Source: a virus. Taken from it: 61,718 nt of DNA. Positions 14,044 through 21,735 of the stretch are shown piece by piece. Position 1 is the stretch's first letter; each line of letters opens with the position of its first letter. The notes below the pieces were generated by a model that made no database searches, was not told the origin of the DNA, and saw only the letters and a program-made list of their open reading frames with translations. The position numbers and the translations under genes are program-made. The stretch spans positions 1 through 61,718 of IMG/VR virus record IMGVR_UViG_3300025324_000012, one strand, 5' to 3'.

Positions 14044-15249
14044 ATGTATTCTGATCTTGTTTCATACAAACAAATTGAGAAGTTAGAGGCAGCCTCGGGC
14101 ATAAAGCTTGCCCGAACTGACTTTAAGCAAGTAGCTGAGTGGAAATCTCGTCTTGGTGAAGTTAAGCGTGACCTCACGACCGAAGAACAGTTCTTCGTTC
14201 GCAACGAGACCTTAGTTTCGATGCTCGATTTTAACTATTGGGCACCTCGTTATTGCTACATTGACTATGATGGCTCTGAGGGTGGTGGAATTGGACCCTT
14301 GAAGCTATGGGATAGTCAAATAGTAATGATGAATATTGTTGCCCGCGCCGAGGAGCGAGCTTTTGAGGCATTTAATCGTCAGGAACCAACCGATGGAGTG
14401 CGAGTAATAGACCATAAAGCGCGGCAATTGGGTGGGACTGCCATAGCCCGCGCAATGACGACTCATCGTCTTACCCTCCACAAAGACATACGTGCTATGT
14501 CAGCATCCGTTGATGAAGATAAGATCAAAGAACTTTACGATCGTGATAAGATCATCTACGACAACCTCCCTTGGTGGCTAAAGCCTTCCCTCGATAAGAA
14601 AGAGGGTGGATATGATGTTAAAGCACAGCATATTCACTTTGAGGGGCTTCATTCCCGAATCCTTTACCAGCACTCGCAACAGAAAACAGGAATGGGTGTA
14701 GGTCGTCATTGGGACATTGCCCACCTCACCGAATGCAGCGCCTGGAAAGCTCCTGAAATGGATATTGAGTTAAATTTCTTTCCAGGACTTTCTCAATACT
14801 GGATGACGTTGTGTATCCTAGAATCCACTGCGCTGGGCAGGGGAAATTGGTGGCATGACTTCACTGAACGCGTCCGTAGGGGTAAGATTCCTGGTTGGTC
14901 TTACTGTTTTGTCCCTTGGTATGCAGAGGGGAAGAAGTATCGCAGACAGCCTCCTAAAGATTGGGTTCCAGATCCTCTATCTCTAGAACATGCTAAGCGT
15001 GTTTATGCCACGTCAATGGAGTTCGTTGGCAAGCAGGTTAGTCTCCCCTGGGAGCAACTTTATTGGTATGAGACTACTCGTAGGCAGTATCTTGAAGGAA
15101 ATAAGCTAAACCATTTCCTTACTTCTTATGCGTCAACTCCTGAGGAATCATTCCAGCATACTACTCAAAGTGGATTCAGTACTCAAATACTTGAATGGGC
15201 TGATCTTCATACTAAGATGGGGCAGCCTTTTGAATTGGAGGTTGCTTAA
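14044..15249 (+). CDS. terL-N: Terminase large subunit, ATPase half (401 aa)
   Basis: Contains the ATP-binding motif HKARQLGGTAIAR (about residues 124-136), a classic terminase Walker A variant. Walker B and catalytic carboxylate lie in DIAHLTECSAW (224-234), where Thr replaces the usual Asp before Glu230. The coupling motif is LESTALGRGNWW (259-270). Together these form the DNA translocation motor. The gene stops after the linker (QTTQSGFSTQILEW region) that normally leads into the nuclease domain. That domain is encoded separately at 15656-16480, with an unrelated gene between. The junction is TAATG-coupled. Confidence 0.9.
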   Translation: MYSDLVSYKQIEKLEAASGIKLARTDFKQVAEWKSRLGEVKRDLTTEEQFFVRNETLVSMLDFNYWAPRYCYIDYDGSEGGGIGPLKLWDSQIVMMNIVARAEERAFEAFNRQEPTDGVRVIDHKARQLGGTAIARAMTTHRLTLHKDIRAMSASVDEDKIKELYDRDKIIYDNLPWWLKPSLDKKEGGYDVKAQHIHFEGLHSRILYQHSQQKTGMGVGRHWDIAHLTECSAWKAPEMDIELNFFPGLSQYWMTLCILESTALGRGNWWHDFTERVRRGKIPGWSYCFVPWYAEGKKYRRQPPKDWVPDPLSLEHAKRVYATSMEFVGKQVSLPWEQLYWYETTRRQYLEGNKLNHFLTSYASTPEESFQHTTQSGFSTQILEWADLHTKMGQPFELEVA

Positions 15250-15656
15250 TGTTACGACGTGGATTTTTGTCAGCTTTGGTTGCACCTGCTGTTTTGGCAG
15301 CAAAATCAATACCAGGTAAAGAAGATTCCGACGAATTTTTGTATAAAGGCCTCAAGATCACCTGGTCCGGCTTTTTACCTTCACAGTATAGCGTAGAATT
15401 GGTTGGTTATTGGTTAGCGCTGCGTCCTGATGGATATGGTCTGTATGCTACTACAGGTGGTTTTGGTCAGTTTTATACTCCTTACATGACTATGGATTTA
15501 CGTGTAAGCCATAATTTTCCTAGAGTGACAGCGCAGTCAAGCAATTTAGATAAGCAACAATGTAAAATGCGAGCACGTAATAATATTATTAAAATGTGCA
15601 ATAACCCAGAGGATTTTGAAGGCTCAGACAAGTGGTCTGCTGAGGAAATTGAGTAG
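15249..15656 (+). CDS. Terminase-interrupting protein with Tat-like leader (135 aa)
   Basis: The product begins MLRRGFLSALVAPAVLAA, which looks like a twin-arginine or Sec export signal with an Ala-rich h-region. The body contains a YKGLKITWSG...GYWLALRP segment shared with the product of 12780-13217. There are no endonuclease motifs (HNH, LAGLIDADG, GIY-YIG). It is embedded between the two terminase-half genes with TAATG upstream and TAGTG downstream, so it is co-translated with them. The role is unknown; the hydrophobic start could also be an internal strand rather than a signal. Confidence 0.7.
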   Translation: MLRRGFLSALVAPAVLAAKSIPGKEDSDEFLYKGLKITWSGFLPSQYSVELVGYWLALRPDGYGLYATTGGFGQFYTPYMTMDLRVSHNFPRVTAQSSNLDKQQCKMRARNNIIKMCNNPEDFEGSDKWSAEEIE

Positions 15657-16480
15657 TGAGCAACGTCCAACCATACACGATTGGTTCTCAAGTTTTAGTA
15701 CCTAATTTGAGCCCACAGAATTACGACCAAGATCCGAGAGGATATATCTGGTTGTGGGAGAAACCAATCCATACAGCAACATACGTGATGGCCATTGACC
15801 CGTCAGTTGGACGTACAGGTTGGTGCCGTGCTACACGAACAGAAGACGATTATCGTACAGATAATGGTGCTATTTTCATCATGCGCTGTGGTGTAAATGG
15901 GTTACCTGACACACAAGTAGCTGAATATGCTGGTCCTGTTGATGCAGAAGAAATTGGCACTATTGCCAACGCATTAGGGCGTCTATACGCGGGCAAAGAG
16001 GAAATGGCAATCTGCATCATTGAAATGTATCCCGGTCCTGGCCTTTTAACATATAGGCGAATGATGGATCTAGGATATACCAACCACTTTGTATGGAAAT
16101 ACCTCGACAACGCAGGTGGAGCATTAAAATTCGGTTTCTGGCCAGGGAGGGAATCTAATAAGTACCTCTGGATTAGAGCCTCTCGTCACTTTCATAATAA
16201 GGGACTTGTAGTTAAATCCCCCTGGCTTGTTGAGGAAATGCGTAATTGTGAAGTAGATCCAGTTAAGATGTGGGGCCGCGCCGTATATGGCACGCATGAT
16301 GACCGGGTGCGTGCCATGATGATGGCGTTGTGGGCAGCACATGACTGGTCAATGCAGGTAGATACAGCTACGCCCGTAGTTACAGAGGGTAAAGTAGTAG
16401 ATTGGCAACGCTCAGACATTACTGCTGAACAACTAGCAGATGCCTGGGAGGAAAGATTCTTAGAACTTCAAGAGGCTTAA
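15656..16480 (+). CDS. terL-C: Terminase large subunit, nuclease half (274 aa)
   Basis: An RNase H-fold nuclease domain: YVMAIDPSVG with Asp48, CIIEMYPGPG with Glu123, and THDDRVRAMMMALWAA with Asp215/Asp216. These are the metal-binding residues of terminase headful nucleases. The first 40 residues (DPRGYIWLWEKPIHT) match the linker that normally follows the ATPase domain. The start is GTG, overlapping the previous stop (TAGTG). It must associate with the ATPase half to cut DNA in packaging. Confidence 0.88.
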   Translation: MSNVQPYTIGSQVLVPNLSPQNYDQDPRGYIWLWEKPIHTATYVMAIDPSVGRTGWCRATRTEDDYRTDNGAIFIMRCGVNGLPDTQVAEYAGPVDAEEIGTIANALGRLYAGKEEMAICIIEMYPGPGLLTYRRMMDLGYTNHFVWKYLDNAGGALKFGFWPGRESNKYLWIRASRHFHNKGLVVKSPWLVEEMRNCEVDPVKMWGRAVYGTHDDRVRAMMMALWAAHDWSMQVDTATPVVTEGKVVDWQRSDITAEQLADAWEERFLELQEA

Positions 16481-16917
16481 TGACTTCACCAATTTCAGTC
16501 CCTAACAGTACTAGTGCAAGCCCAATTACACCAAGTTTAACAAGGGTAATAGTTCTCCTCCCGAACGATTTGATTGAGGCTTATGTCAAACAGTCTGTCA
16601 AGCAAGGATCTTCACTGGAGGAAGTCCTAACTGATCGTTTGCGATCATGTGTAACACATGAACCTGGGCGGAATTTGTTCTTCAATCCAAAACAAAGAGA
16701 AGCGGTAGAGATTATCCTCAATTCAGGCCCACTTACCGCAGAAAGAGCCATTTCTGCACTACGTCGTGCCCTATCTGTAGTAGTTGCTGGTGAGATTGTG
16801 GAATTATCTCCTGGCCTGATAGATAGACTGAGAAGTAGACATTTTGATGGTAAGTTCTCTGATTTTGTTAAAGCTCAGGTAATTAAGGGCTTGGAAGAAT
16901 TTACAGGATTAAGCTAA
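16480..16917 (+). CDS. Hypothetical protein (145 aa)
   Basis: A Ser/Pro/Thr-rich N-terminal 20 residues precede two helical segments, one with IEAYVKQSVKQGSSLEEVLTD, which resembles a ribbon-helix-helix-like or adaptor segment. It is coupled to both neighbours (TAATG). Its position between terminase and portal suggests a packaging or head protein. There is no firm family. Confidence 0.65.
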   Translation: MTSPISVPNSTSASPITPSLTRVIVLLPNDLIEAYVKQSVKQGSSLEEVLTDRLRSCVTHEPGRNLFFNPKQREAVEIILNSGPLTAERAISALRRALSVVVAGEIVELSPGLIDRLRSRHFDGKFSDFVKAQVIKGLEEFTGLS

Positions 16918-17294
16918 TGCCAGTGCATAATGTTGTATGCGTGGAGTGTGGTGAGGTAGTAGAAGATCTCGCTTGTAAAGAGTGGCCAGATGAGATTTTG
17001 CACCTAGATCACAATCATGTTGGGAAATTTGAGATCCTTTGGAGCACCGGAAGCAAGCAGTTAGCTTCCGTTCATGCAAGTGAACGAGCAGTAGTGTGGT
17101 ATCATCCCAAGCACGGGTATAGATACCCAGGGCGCAACGACGTCCCTATGCCAGAAGGTTATAAGCGGGACGGCTTTGTGAGGCAAGAGCTGCCTCACCT
17201 CTCGGACTTAAAGCAATTAGAAAAGGAAGCTGGAGTCTTATCTGAAACAGTCCACTTTGATAAGGGGACAGGTCGGGACTTCATGGGGAATTAA
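16917..17294 (+). CDS. Zinc-ribbon protein (125 aa)
   Basis: The N-terminus CVECGEVVEDLACKEWPDEI with a later HLDHNH gives a CxxC...C...HxxH-like metal site, similar to FmdB-type regulatory zinc ribbons. The middle carries WYHPKHGYRYPGRNDVPMPEGY, seen in phage proteins that lie near terminase and portal. The function is unknown. Confidence 0.65.
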   Translation: MPVHNVVCVECGEVVEDLACKEWPDEILHLDHNHVGKFEILWSTGSKQLASVHASERAVVWYHPKHGYRYPGRNDVPMPEGYKRDGFVRQELPHLSDLKQLEKEAGVLSETVHFDKGTGRDFMGN

Positions 17295-17299
17295 GGTTA

Positions 17300-18613
17300 A
17301 TGTCAACTTTAGCCGACATTCTTGCTCAGATCAAGTGGTATGGGAAAAGGGGTATCCCTGATCCTGGGCAGGGCTTTGATGATTCACACCCTGTAATTAC
17401 GAACATCCTTGATAAACTTGTGCCGATAACAAAACCAATGGTTGATGCTGGTTCATTGGCGCGAGAAATAGCTCCTAGAATGGTGAGCTCCGGCCCTATT
17501 CAGAGCTTGCCTCCACAAATGCAGGACACTGCTAAGAAAGTAGCAACTGCCACAATTGAGGGGTTTGGGGATTTTGTAGGAGAAAGTTCTTCCCCATTAA
17601 ATATAGCTTCTTTATTGGCTGGAGGTGCTGGTGGATTTGCCAAAGGTGGTTTTGGTAAAGCCTTTACAGCAGCATTAAATGCTGGTTTCATTCCCCCAGC
17701 AGTAACAATGATGGAGTCTGGTGATCCCTCTGGGACGGCTTTTGCGGTTTTGCCCCTTGCAGTATTACTAAAGAATCCTGGGCTTGCCCAAAAATACCCC
17801 GAGCAGGCATATAAATCTATAGCTCAAACCATGAATGAATTACCACCCTTCATAACAAGGGAGACTTTAAGGGATTCCTTGAATTTTCCAGGGGGGTATG
17901 GTTTAAAGTATGAAGGTCTTGCTAATGATTTTTCCTCTGCTCTAAATCAAGGTCTTGAAACCCCAATAGGTCGTGCTTTGTGGGGACTAAGATTGTATAT
18001 TCATGGTGGTCCAGGCTTAAATGCGATTAAAATAGAATCCAAAAATTATATAGCTGGGGGAGTTATTAGCCCTTCAAATAATTATGCATCCTGGCAAGCT
18101 TTATATGGAATTTCAGAAAATCAAATACTTTCTATCCCAGGTAATAGAACTTCTGAATTAGCTGCGGCGGTAGTAGATTCTATAAGGGCCGCAAAACCCG
18201 AAAAAATTAAGTTGTATCGGGGTTTATCAGAACCATTTAGTTATCGCCCACATATGGAATATGAAAAACTTAAAGATGCTAAAATTGGAGATATTATAAG
18301 TATTGGGGATGTAAGTTCATTTAGCACTAGTCAATCAGTGTCTAGAGATTTTCAATACGTAGGTGGGGTTTTGTTAGAAACTAGAGGACCTATAAAGAGG
18401 TTAAATGTGTCTCCTTTAAGTCATTATAGAGAAGGAGAATCTTTGAGTTTTGGTAATTTCAGGATTGTTAAGGTGGCAGATGAAATAATTTCAGGTTTGG
18501 AATCCCAGAAAAAAAGTCAAAGTCTTTTACTACAAACGCTGGGATACAAACGCTATTCTTCTGGCAAATCTGAAAAAGGCACAAGGATTATAATTGAGGC
18601 AATTCAGCAATGA
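17300..18613 (+). CDS. Putative ADP-ribosyltransferase, virion-associated (437 aa)
   Basis: The C-terminal third fits the R-S-E class of mono-ADP-ribosyltransferases. IKLYRGLS supplies Arg307, SSFSTS (339-344) is the STS motif, and REGESLSFGNFRIVKV supplies the ExE pair Glu378/Glu380. Residues 95-165 form glycine/alanine-rich hydrophobic segments (NIASLLAGGAGG, AFTAALNAGFIPP) that could cross or insert in a membrane. Its position next to the portal gene suggests it is packaged and injected, as known for Alt of phage T4. Target and activity are unknown. The AT-rich, rare-codon 3' half differs from its neighbours. Confidence 0.7.
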   Translation: MSTLADILAQIKWYGKRGIPDPGQGFDDSHPVITNILDKLVPITKPMVDAGSLAREIAPRMVSSGPIQSLPPQMQDTAKKVATATIEGFGDFVGESSSPLNIASLLAGGAGGFAKGGFGKAFTAALNAGFIPPAVTMMESGDPSGTAFAVLPLAVLLKNPGLAQKYPEQAYKSIAQTMNELPPFITRETLRDSLNFPGGYGLKYEGLANDFSSALNQGLETPIGRALWGLRLYIHGGPGLNAIKIESKNYIAGGVISPSNNYASWQALYGISENQILSIPGNRTSELAAAVVDSIRAAKPEKIKLYRGLSEPFSYRPHMEYEKLKDAKIGDIISIGDVSSFSTSQSVSRDFQYVGGVLLETRGPIKRLNVSPLSHYREGESLSFGNFRIVKVADEIISGLESQKKSQSLLLQTLGYKRYSSGKSEKGTRIIIEAIQQ

Positions 18614-18711
18614 AAAATTTGGTAGATATTGCTAAGATCAAAATCATAAACATAACAGGACTAAAATCTGTTAAAGAAATAGAATTGCTTCAGAAAACTA
18701 AGAAGAAATGA
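18610..18711 (+). CDS. Very short basic peptide bridging to the portal (33 aa)
   Basis: Encodes MKNLVDIAKIKIINITG and a Lys-rich tail. It overlaps the ADP-ribosyltransferase stop and the portal start, both by ATGA. It may only relay ribosomes to the portal gene, or could be a small partner of the ADP-ribosyltransferase. Confidence 0.45.
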   Translation: MKNLVDIAKIKIINITGLKSVKEIELLQKTKKK

Positions 18712-20657
18712 CAATCCCAGATCAAGCAGCCCCAGGTAGCGTCTTAGGATGGTGTAAGGAAGCCGTCCAGGAGGGGCAGTCCTTTAATAAGTCTCAAAGA
18801 GGCTATTCTAAAGGTGCGGATTGTATTGACGCCATAATGGGGGATAAGTCAGACTTCCGGTCAACTACCCTTTCAAGTACCACTGCAAATCATTTAGCCA
18901 AGACCGCCGAGGATCTTACGGCGTATTTAACAGACATTAGGCCATTCTGGGAATATACTACCCGAAACAAGCGTTACGCGCAGAATGCCGATAATTATGG
19001 TAAGCTCTCCCTCCACTGGTGGTTGTGTGGGGGATCAGCCCATAAGGGCGCGGATATTGCTTTCACTGACGTAATTAAGTACGCTTTAGCCTGTGGAACT
19101 GGTTGGGCACATCAAACGTACTCTGATCGTTGGGGAGATATCATCCTTGAATCCGAAGACCCGCGCGACGTTTTACCCGTGCGGCCCTCCTCATATGATA
19201 CGATTCAGGATGCCCTTGGCGTTGCGGTGCGAAGGGAAAGAACAGTAAATTACGTTCGTGGGTTAAAGATGTTTGAGGGGCGGGAAAACCTAATCCAAGC
19301 CACACGGGATGGGGCTGTGCGGGATTCAATGGAGAATACTCGCGCAGGTAAGCTGATGGAGTGGTTGGGTTCTCCCTTTAGGGATAGACTATTCTCTAAT
19401 CGTGCTGCACGTGAGATTCATCGTATTCCAACACTTGACCTTACAACGCTTTACGTAGATGATCGAACGCGCTGGGAAGGTAGTACGCCACGCTATATGG
19501 GTGAGTGGCACGTCAGTCCTAAACCAGACTGCAAGGAGTGCGAAGTTAAAGGACCACACCCTTTAACGAACTGGTCTTATAAAGTAGAGAAAGGCGAGTT
19601 ACTATATCCTAATAAGAGGATGATTGTCTTCACCGACCAGTTGGTTGGTTATGATGGCCCTTCTCCATACTGGCATGGGCTATTTCCACTCTCTAAACTG
19701 ACGCTTATTCCTTATCCCTGGTCTTGGTTGGGCAAGGGCGCTCTCTGGGATCTTCTACCCTTACAAAGAGCACTGGATAAACTTTTAAGGGTGTGCGACG
19801 ATCACTTTGAGAAAATAGCTAGACCTGACGTAGTTGCTGATAAGAATAGCATTAGCGAAGCATTCCTTAAGAAGATTGATACCCGTAAAGCGGGAGGGAA
19901 GTTCAGGATTAATGCACTGGCAGGTAAGGGTTTCGACATTAAATATCCTAATCCTTTGCCGGCAGAAGTTACGCAAGCTATCCAGTTCTACATTCAAGAA
20001 ATGTCTACCCTATCTGGGGTTCAAGACATGTCCAGCTTGATGAAGTTAAAACAACTTCCTGAGGCTGATACTGTAGAAGCAATTATGAACTCTATGACGG
20101 GAGCGACGCGTTTAAGATCACGCGTTATAGAATCATTCATGCGTGAATTCGCTCAGATGTTAGCATTTAACTTCACGCAATTCTATACCTTACCTATGCG
20201 TTTAGCTATGCTAGGTGAGGCTGGAATGACTTTTGAAGATTTCGACTTCGATCCTGGTTCTATCCTACCTGATTTCGTTCATGCTTCTGATATAGACCCA
20301 ATTACTGGCGCGCCGACTACTGAAGCCGCACAACGTGGCCCGCGCCCAAGGGCTGATCGGGCTAAAGAATTTCTTCAGAATTTCAGCTACAATATCACTT
20401 CTTCGTCCCTTCTGGCTAGCAGTGAAGTAACACGCCAAATGAAGTATTTACAATTGGCACGCGCTGGATGGATGGATATTTGGACGTTATTTGAAGTACT
20501 GGACATTCCTAACGGTGGAGAACCTCCTGTTGGAGCCAAGACCATTCCAGAGAGACTTGCTGCACAGAACGAAATGGGTCTTGGAATGAATGTTAATCCT
20601 GCTGGACGTAAAGCCTCTGGGCAAAGTCCGCCCCGTGCAGTAGTAAAGGAGAGCTAA
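18708..20657 (+). CDS. Portal protein (649 aa)
   Basis: Length and layout match podovirus portals. Features are an N-terminal helical wing (TANHLAKTAEDLTAYLTDIRPFW), a central YGKLSLHWWLCGG segment, ADP-like stem helices near LMKLKQLPEADTVEAIMN, and a C-terminal crown (ERLAAQNEMGLGMNVNPAG). An internal Cys/His group (PDCKECEVKGPH) could bind zinc. It forms the dodecameric DNA gate at the capsid vertex. It is coupled upstream to the 33-residue peptide (ATGA) and downstream to 20657 (TAATG). Confidence 0.85.
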   Translation: MTIPDQAAPGSVLGWCKEAVQEGQSFNKSQRGYSKGADCIDAIMGDKSDFRSTTLSSTTANHLAKTAEDLTAYLTDIRPFWEYTTRNKRYAQNADNYGKLSLHWWLCGGSAHKGADIAFTDVIKYALACGTGWAHQTYSDRWGDIILESEDPRDVLPVRPSSYDTIQDALGVAVRRERTVNYVRGLKMFEGRENLIQATRDGAVRDSMENTRAGKLMEWLGSPFRDRLFSNRAAREIHRIPTLDLTTLYVDDRTRWEGSTPRYMGEWHVSPKPDCKECEVKGPHPLTNWSYKVEKGELLYPNKRMIVFTDQLVGYDGPSPYWHGLFPLSKLTLIPYPWSWLGKGALWDLLPLQRALDKLLRVCDDHFEKIARPDVVADKNSISEAFLKKIDTRKAGGKFRINALAGKGFDIKYPNPLPAEVTQAIQFYIQEMSTLSGVQDMSSLMKLKQLPEADTVEAIMNSMTGATRLRSRVIESFMREFAQMLAFNFTQFYTLPMRLAMLGEAGMTFEDFDFDPGSILPDFVHASDIDPITGAPTTEAAQRGPRPRADRAKEFLQNFSYNITSSSLLASSEVTRQMKYLQLARAGWMDIWTLFEVLDIPNGGEPPVGAKTIPERLAAQNEMGLGMNVNPAGRKASGQSPPRAVVKES

Positions 20658-20929
20658 TGCCATTCTTACAAGTAACATTAGGCGCTGCAGCTACTAGAGT
20701 TATTACAACGCGAACACCTTGTAAGCAGATTATTTTCCAGAATACTGCATCTAACGTCTGCCGTGTTGGAGATTCAACTGTTACGGCTAGTAAAGGAATT
20801 AAACTTGCTGGTTCGGCAGCAGATAATTCCATTCTAGTTCTAGGACCATTTGATACACACCCATTAGAACTAGAAGACTATTATATCTTCGGGACAGCTA
20901 ATGATCTAATCGACGTTTGGTACACATAA
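20657..20929 (+). CDS. Small beta-rich virion protein (90 aa)
   Basis: Begins MPFLQVTLGAAATRVITTR and ends LELEDYYIFGTANDLIDVW. Alternating hydrophobic residues suggest a beta-sandwich, as in head decoration or fibre-attachment proteins. The C-terminal pattern is similar to that of the gene at 21376-21735. The exact role is unknown. Confidence 0.65.
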   Translation: MPFLQVTLGAAATRVITTRTPCKQIIFQNTASNVCRVGDSTVTASKGIKLAGSAADNSILVLGPFDTHPLELEDYYIFGTANDLIDVWYT

Positions 20930-21379
20930 ATGGGACATTGGGGAGTAGCTTCACCTCAACTTGGAAGAATTGAAGGCCAGCCTATCATTGATATGCGGTT
21001 GGAGGATATCATTGCGCGTTTAATTGCTTCTGAAGCGCATGATTCTGCACAGGTGGAGTCTGATAGAGAATATGTTTCAGAAATCCTTAGGTCTGTGCAG
21101 GATAAGCATGAGGAAGCAATTGAATTAGCTCAGGAATCTCAAACGATCATAACAGATTGGTGTGAATTAATTGTAGCAAACCAGAAAGACCGAGCCCAAA
21201 CTGCATTAACTATGCACCTAGAAGCTATGAATCGTCTAAAGGTTGTTGAAGAATTGTTCATCGCACGAACAAATAACATTGAGAATCATCTATTTGAGCA
21301 TCTTATTGCTTCCATCCGGTGGTGGCTGGTCAATATAGTCTGGCCATACATGAAGAAGCCGTTGTGGAGTAAAAAGTGA
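20930..21379 (+). CDS. Hypothetical helical protein (149 aa)
   Basis: A mostly helical acidic protein (residues 20-125, coiled-coil-like) that ends with an amphipathic Trp-rich segment (IRWWLVNIVWPYMKKPLW), which may contact membrane or head proteins. Overlaps the next gene by 4 bases. The family is unknown. Confidence 0.65.
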   Translation: MGHWGVASPQLGRIEGQPIIDMRLEDIIARLIASEAHDSAQVESDREYVSEILRSVQDKHEEAIELAQESQTIITDWCELIVANQKDRAQTALTMHLEAMNRLKVVEELFIARTNNIENHLFEHLIASIRWWLVNIVWPYMKKPLWSKK

Positions 21380-21735
21380 GCATAGCTAGGACTCCTTGGT
21401 TAGGGAATTTTACACTAAATGACACCGACGTCCATAGACTATCGGACATATTGGCTGATCCAACATACGTGGCAGCAGCATACAGGCCATTTTTTGGTGG
21501 TGGGAATGTTTCAAAGGCTCAGTTTCTGGTAATAAAGAATGATATTAATAATGGTGGAAAGAGGTTAAATCTTGGTAATGAAGGGTTATCGACGACCTTC
21601 TACGGAGATCAGTTAGTGGCGGGGCAGGAATTGCCAATTTATTCTATGGAATCTAATTTGATTGTCCTTGATGACATCTATTTGATGGCAGTGACTTCAG
21701 GTCTTGTCGTATGCGTAAAATTACTTACACGTTAG
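21376..21735 (+). CDS. Small beta-rich virion protein (119 aa)
   Basis: Contains GNEGLSTTFYGDQLVAGQE and IVLDDIYLMAVTSGLVV, the same strand pattern as the 90-residue protein at 20657. It is therefore probably a distant paralogue and a structural protein. A start other than ATG (GTG at 21376) is used, overlapping the upstream stop. Confidence 0.65.
   Translation: MSIARTPWLGNFTLNDTDVHRLSDILADPTYVAAAYRPFFGGGNVSKAQFLVIKNDINNGGKRLNLGNEGLSTTFYGDQLVAGQELPIYSMESNLIVLDDIYLMAVTSGLVVCVKLLTR

Noticed and set aside
15249-15656. Homing endonuclease or intron inside the terminase
   Set aside because: No HNH, LAGLIDADG or GIY-YIG motif, and the overlapping start/stop codons show two separate terminase genes, not an intron.
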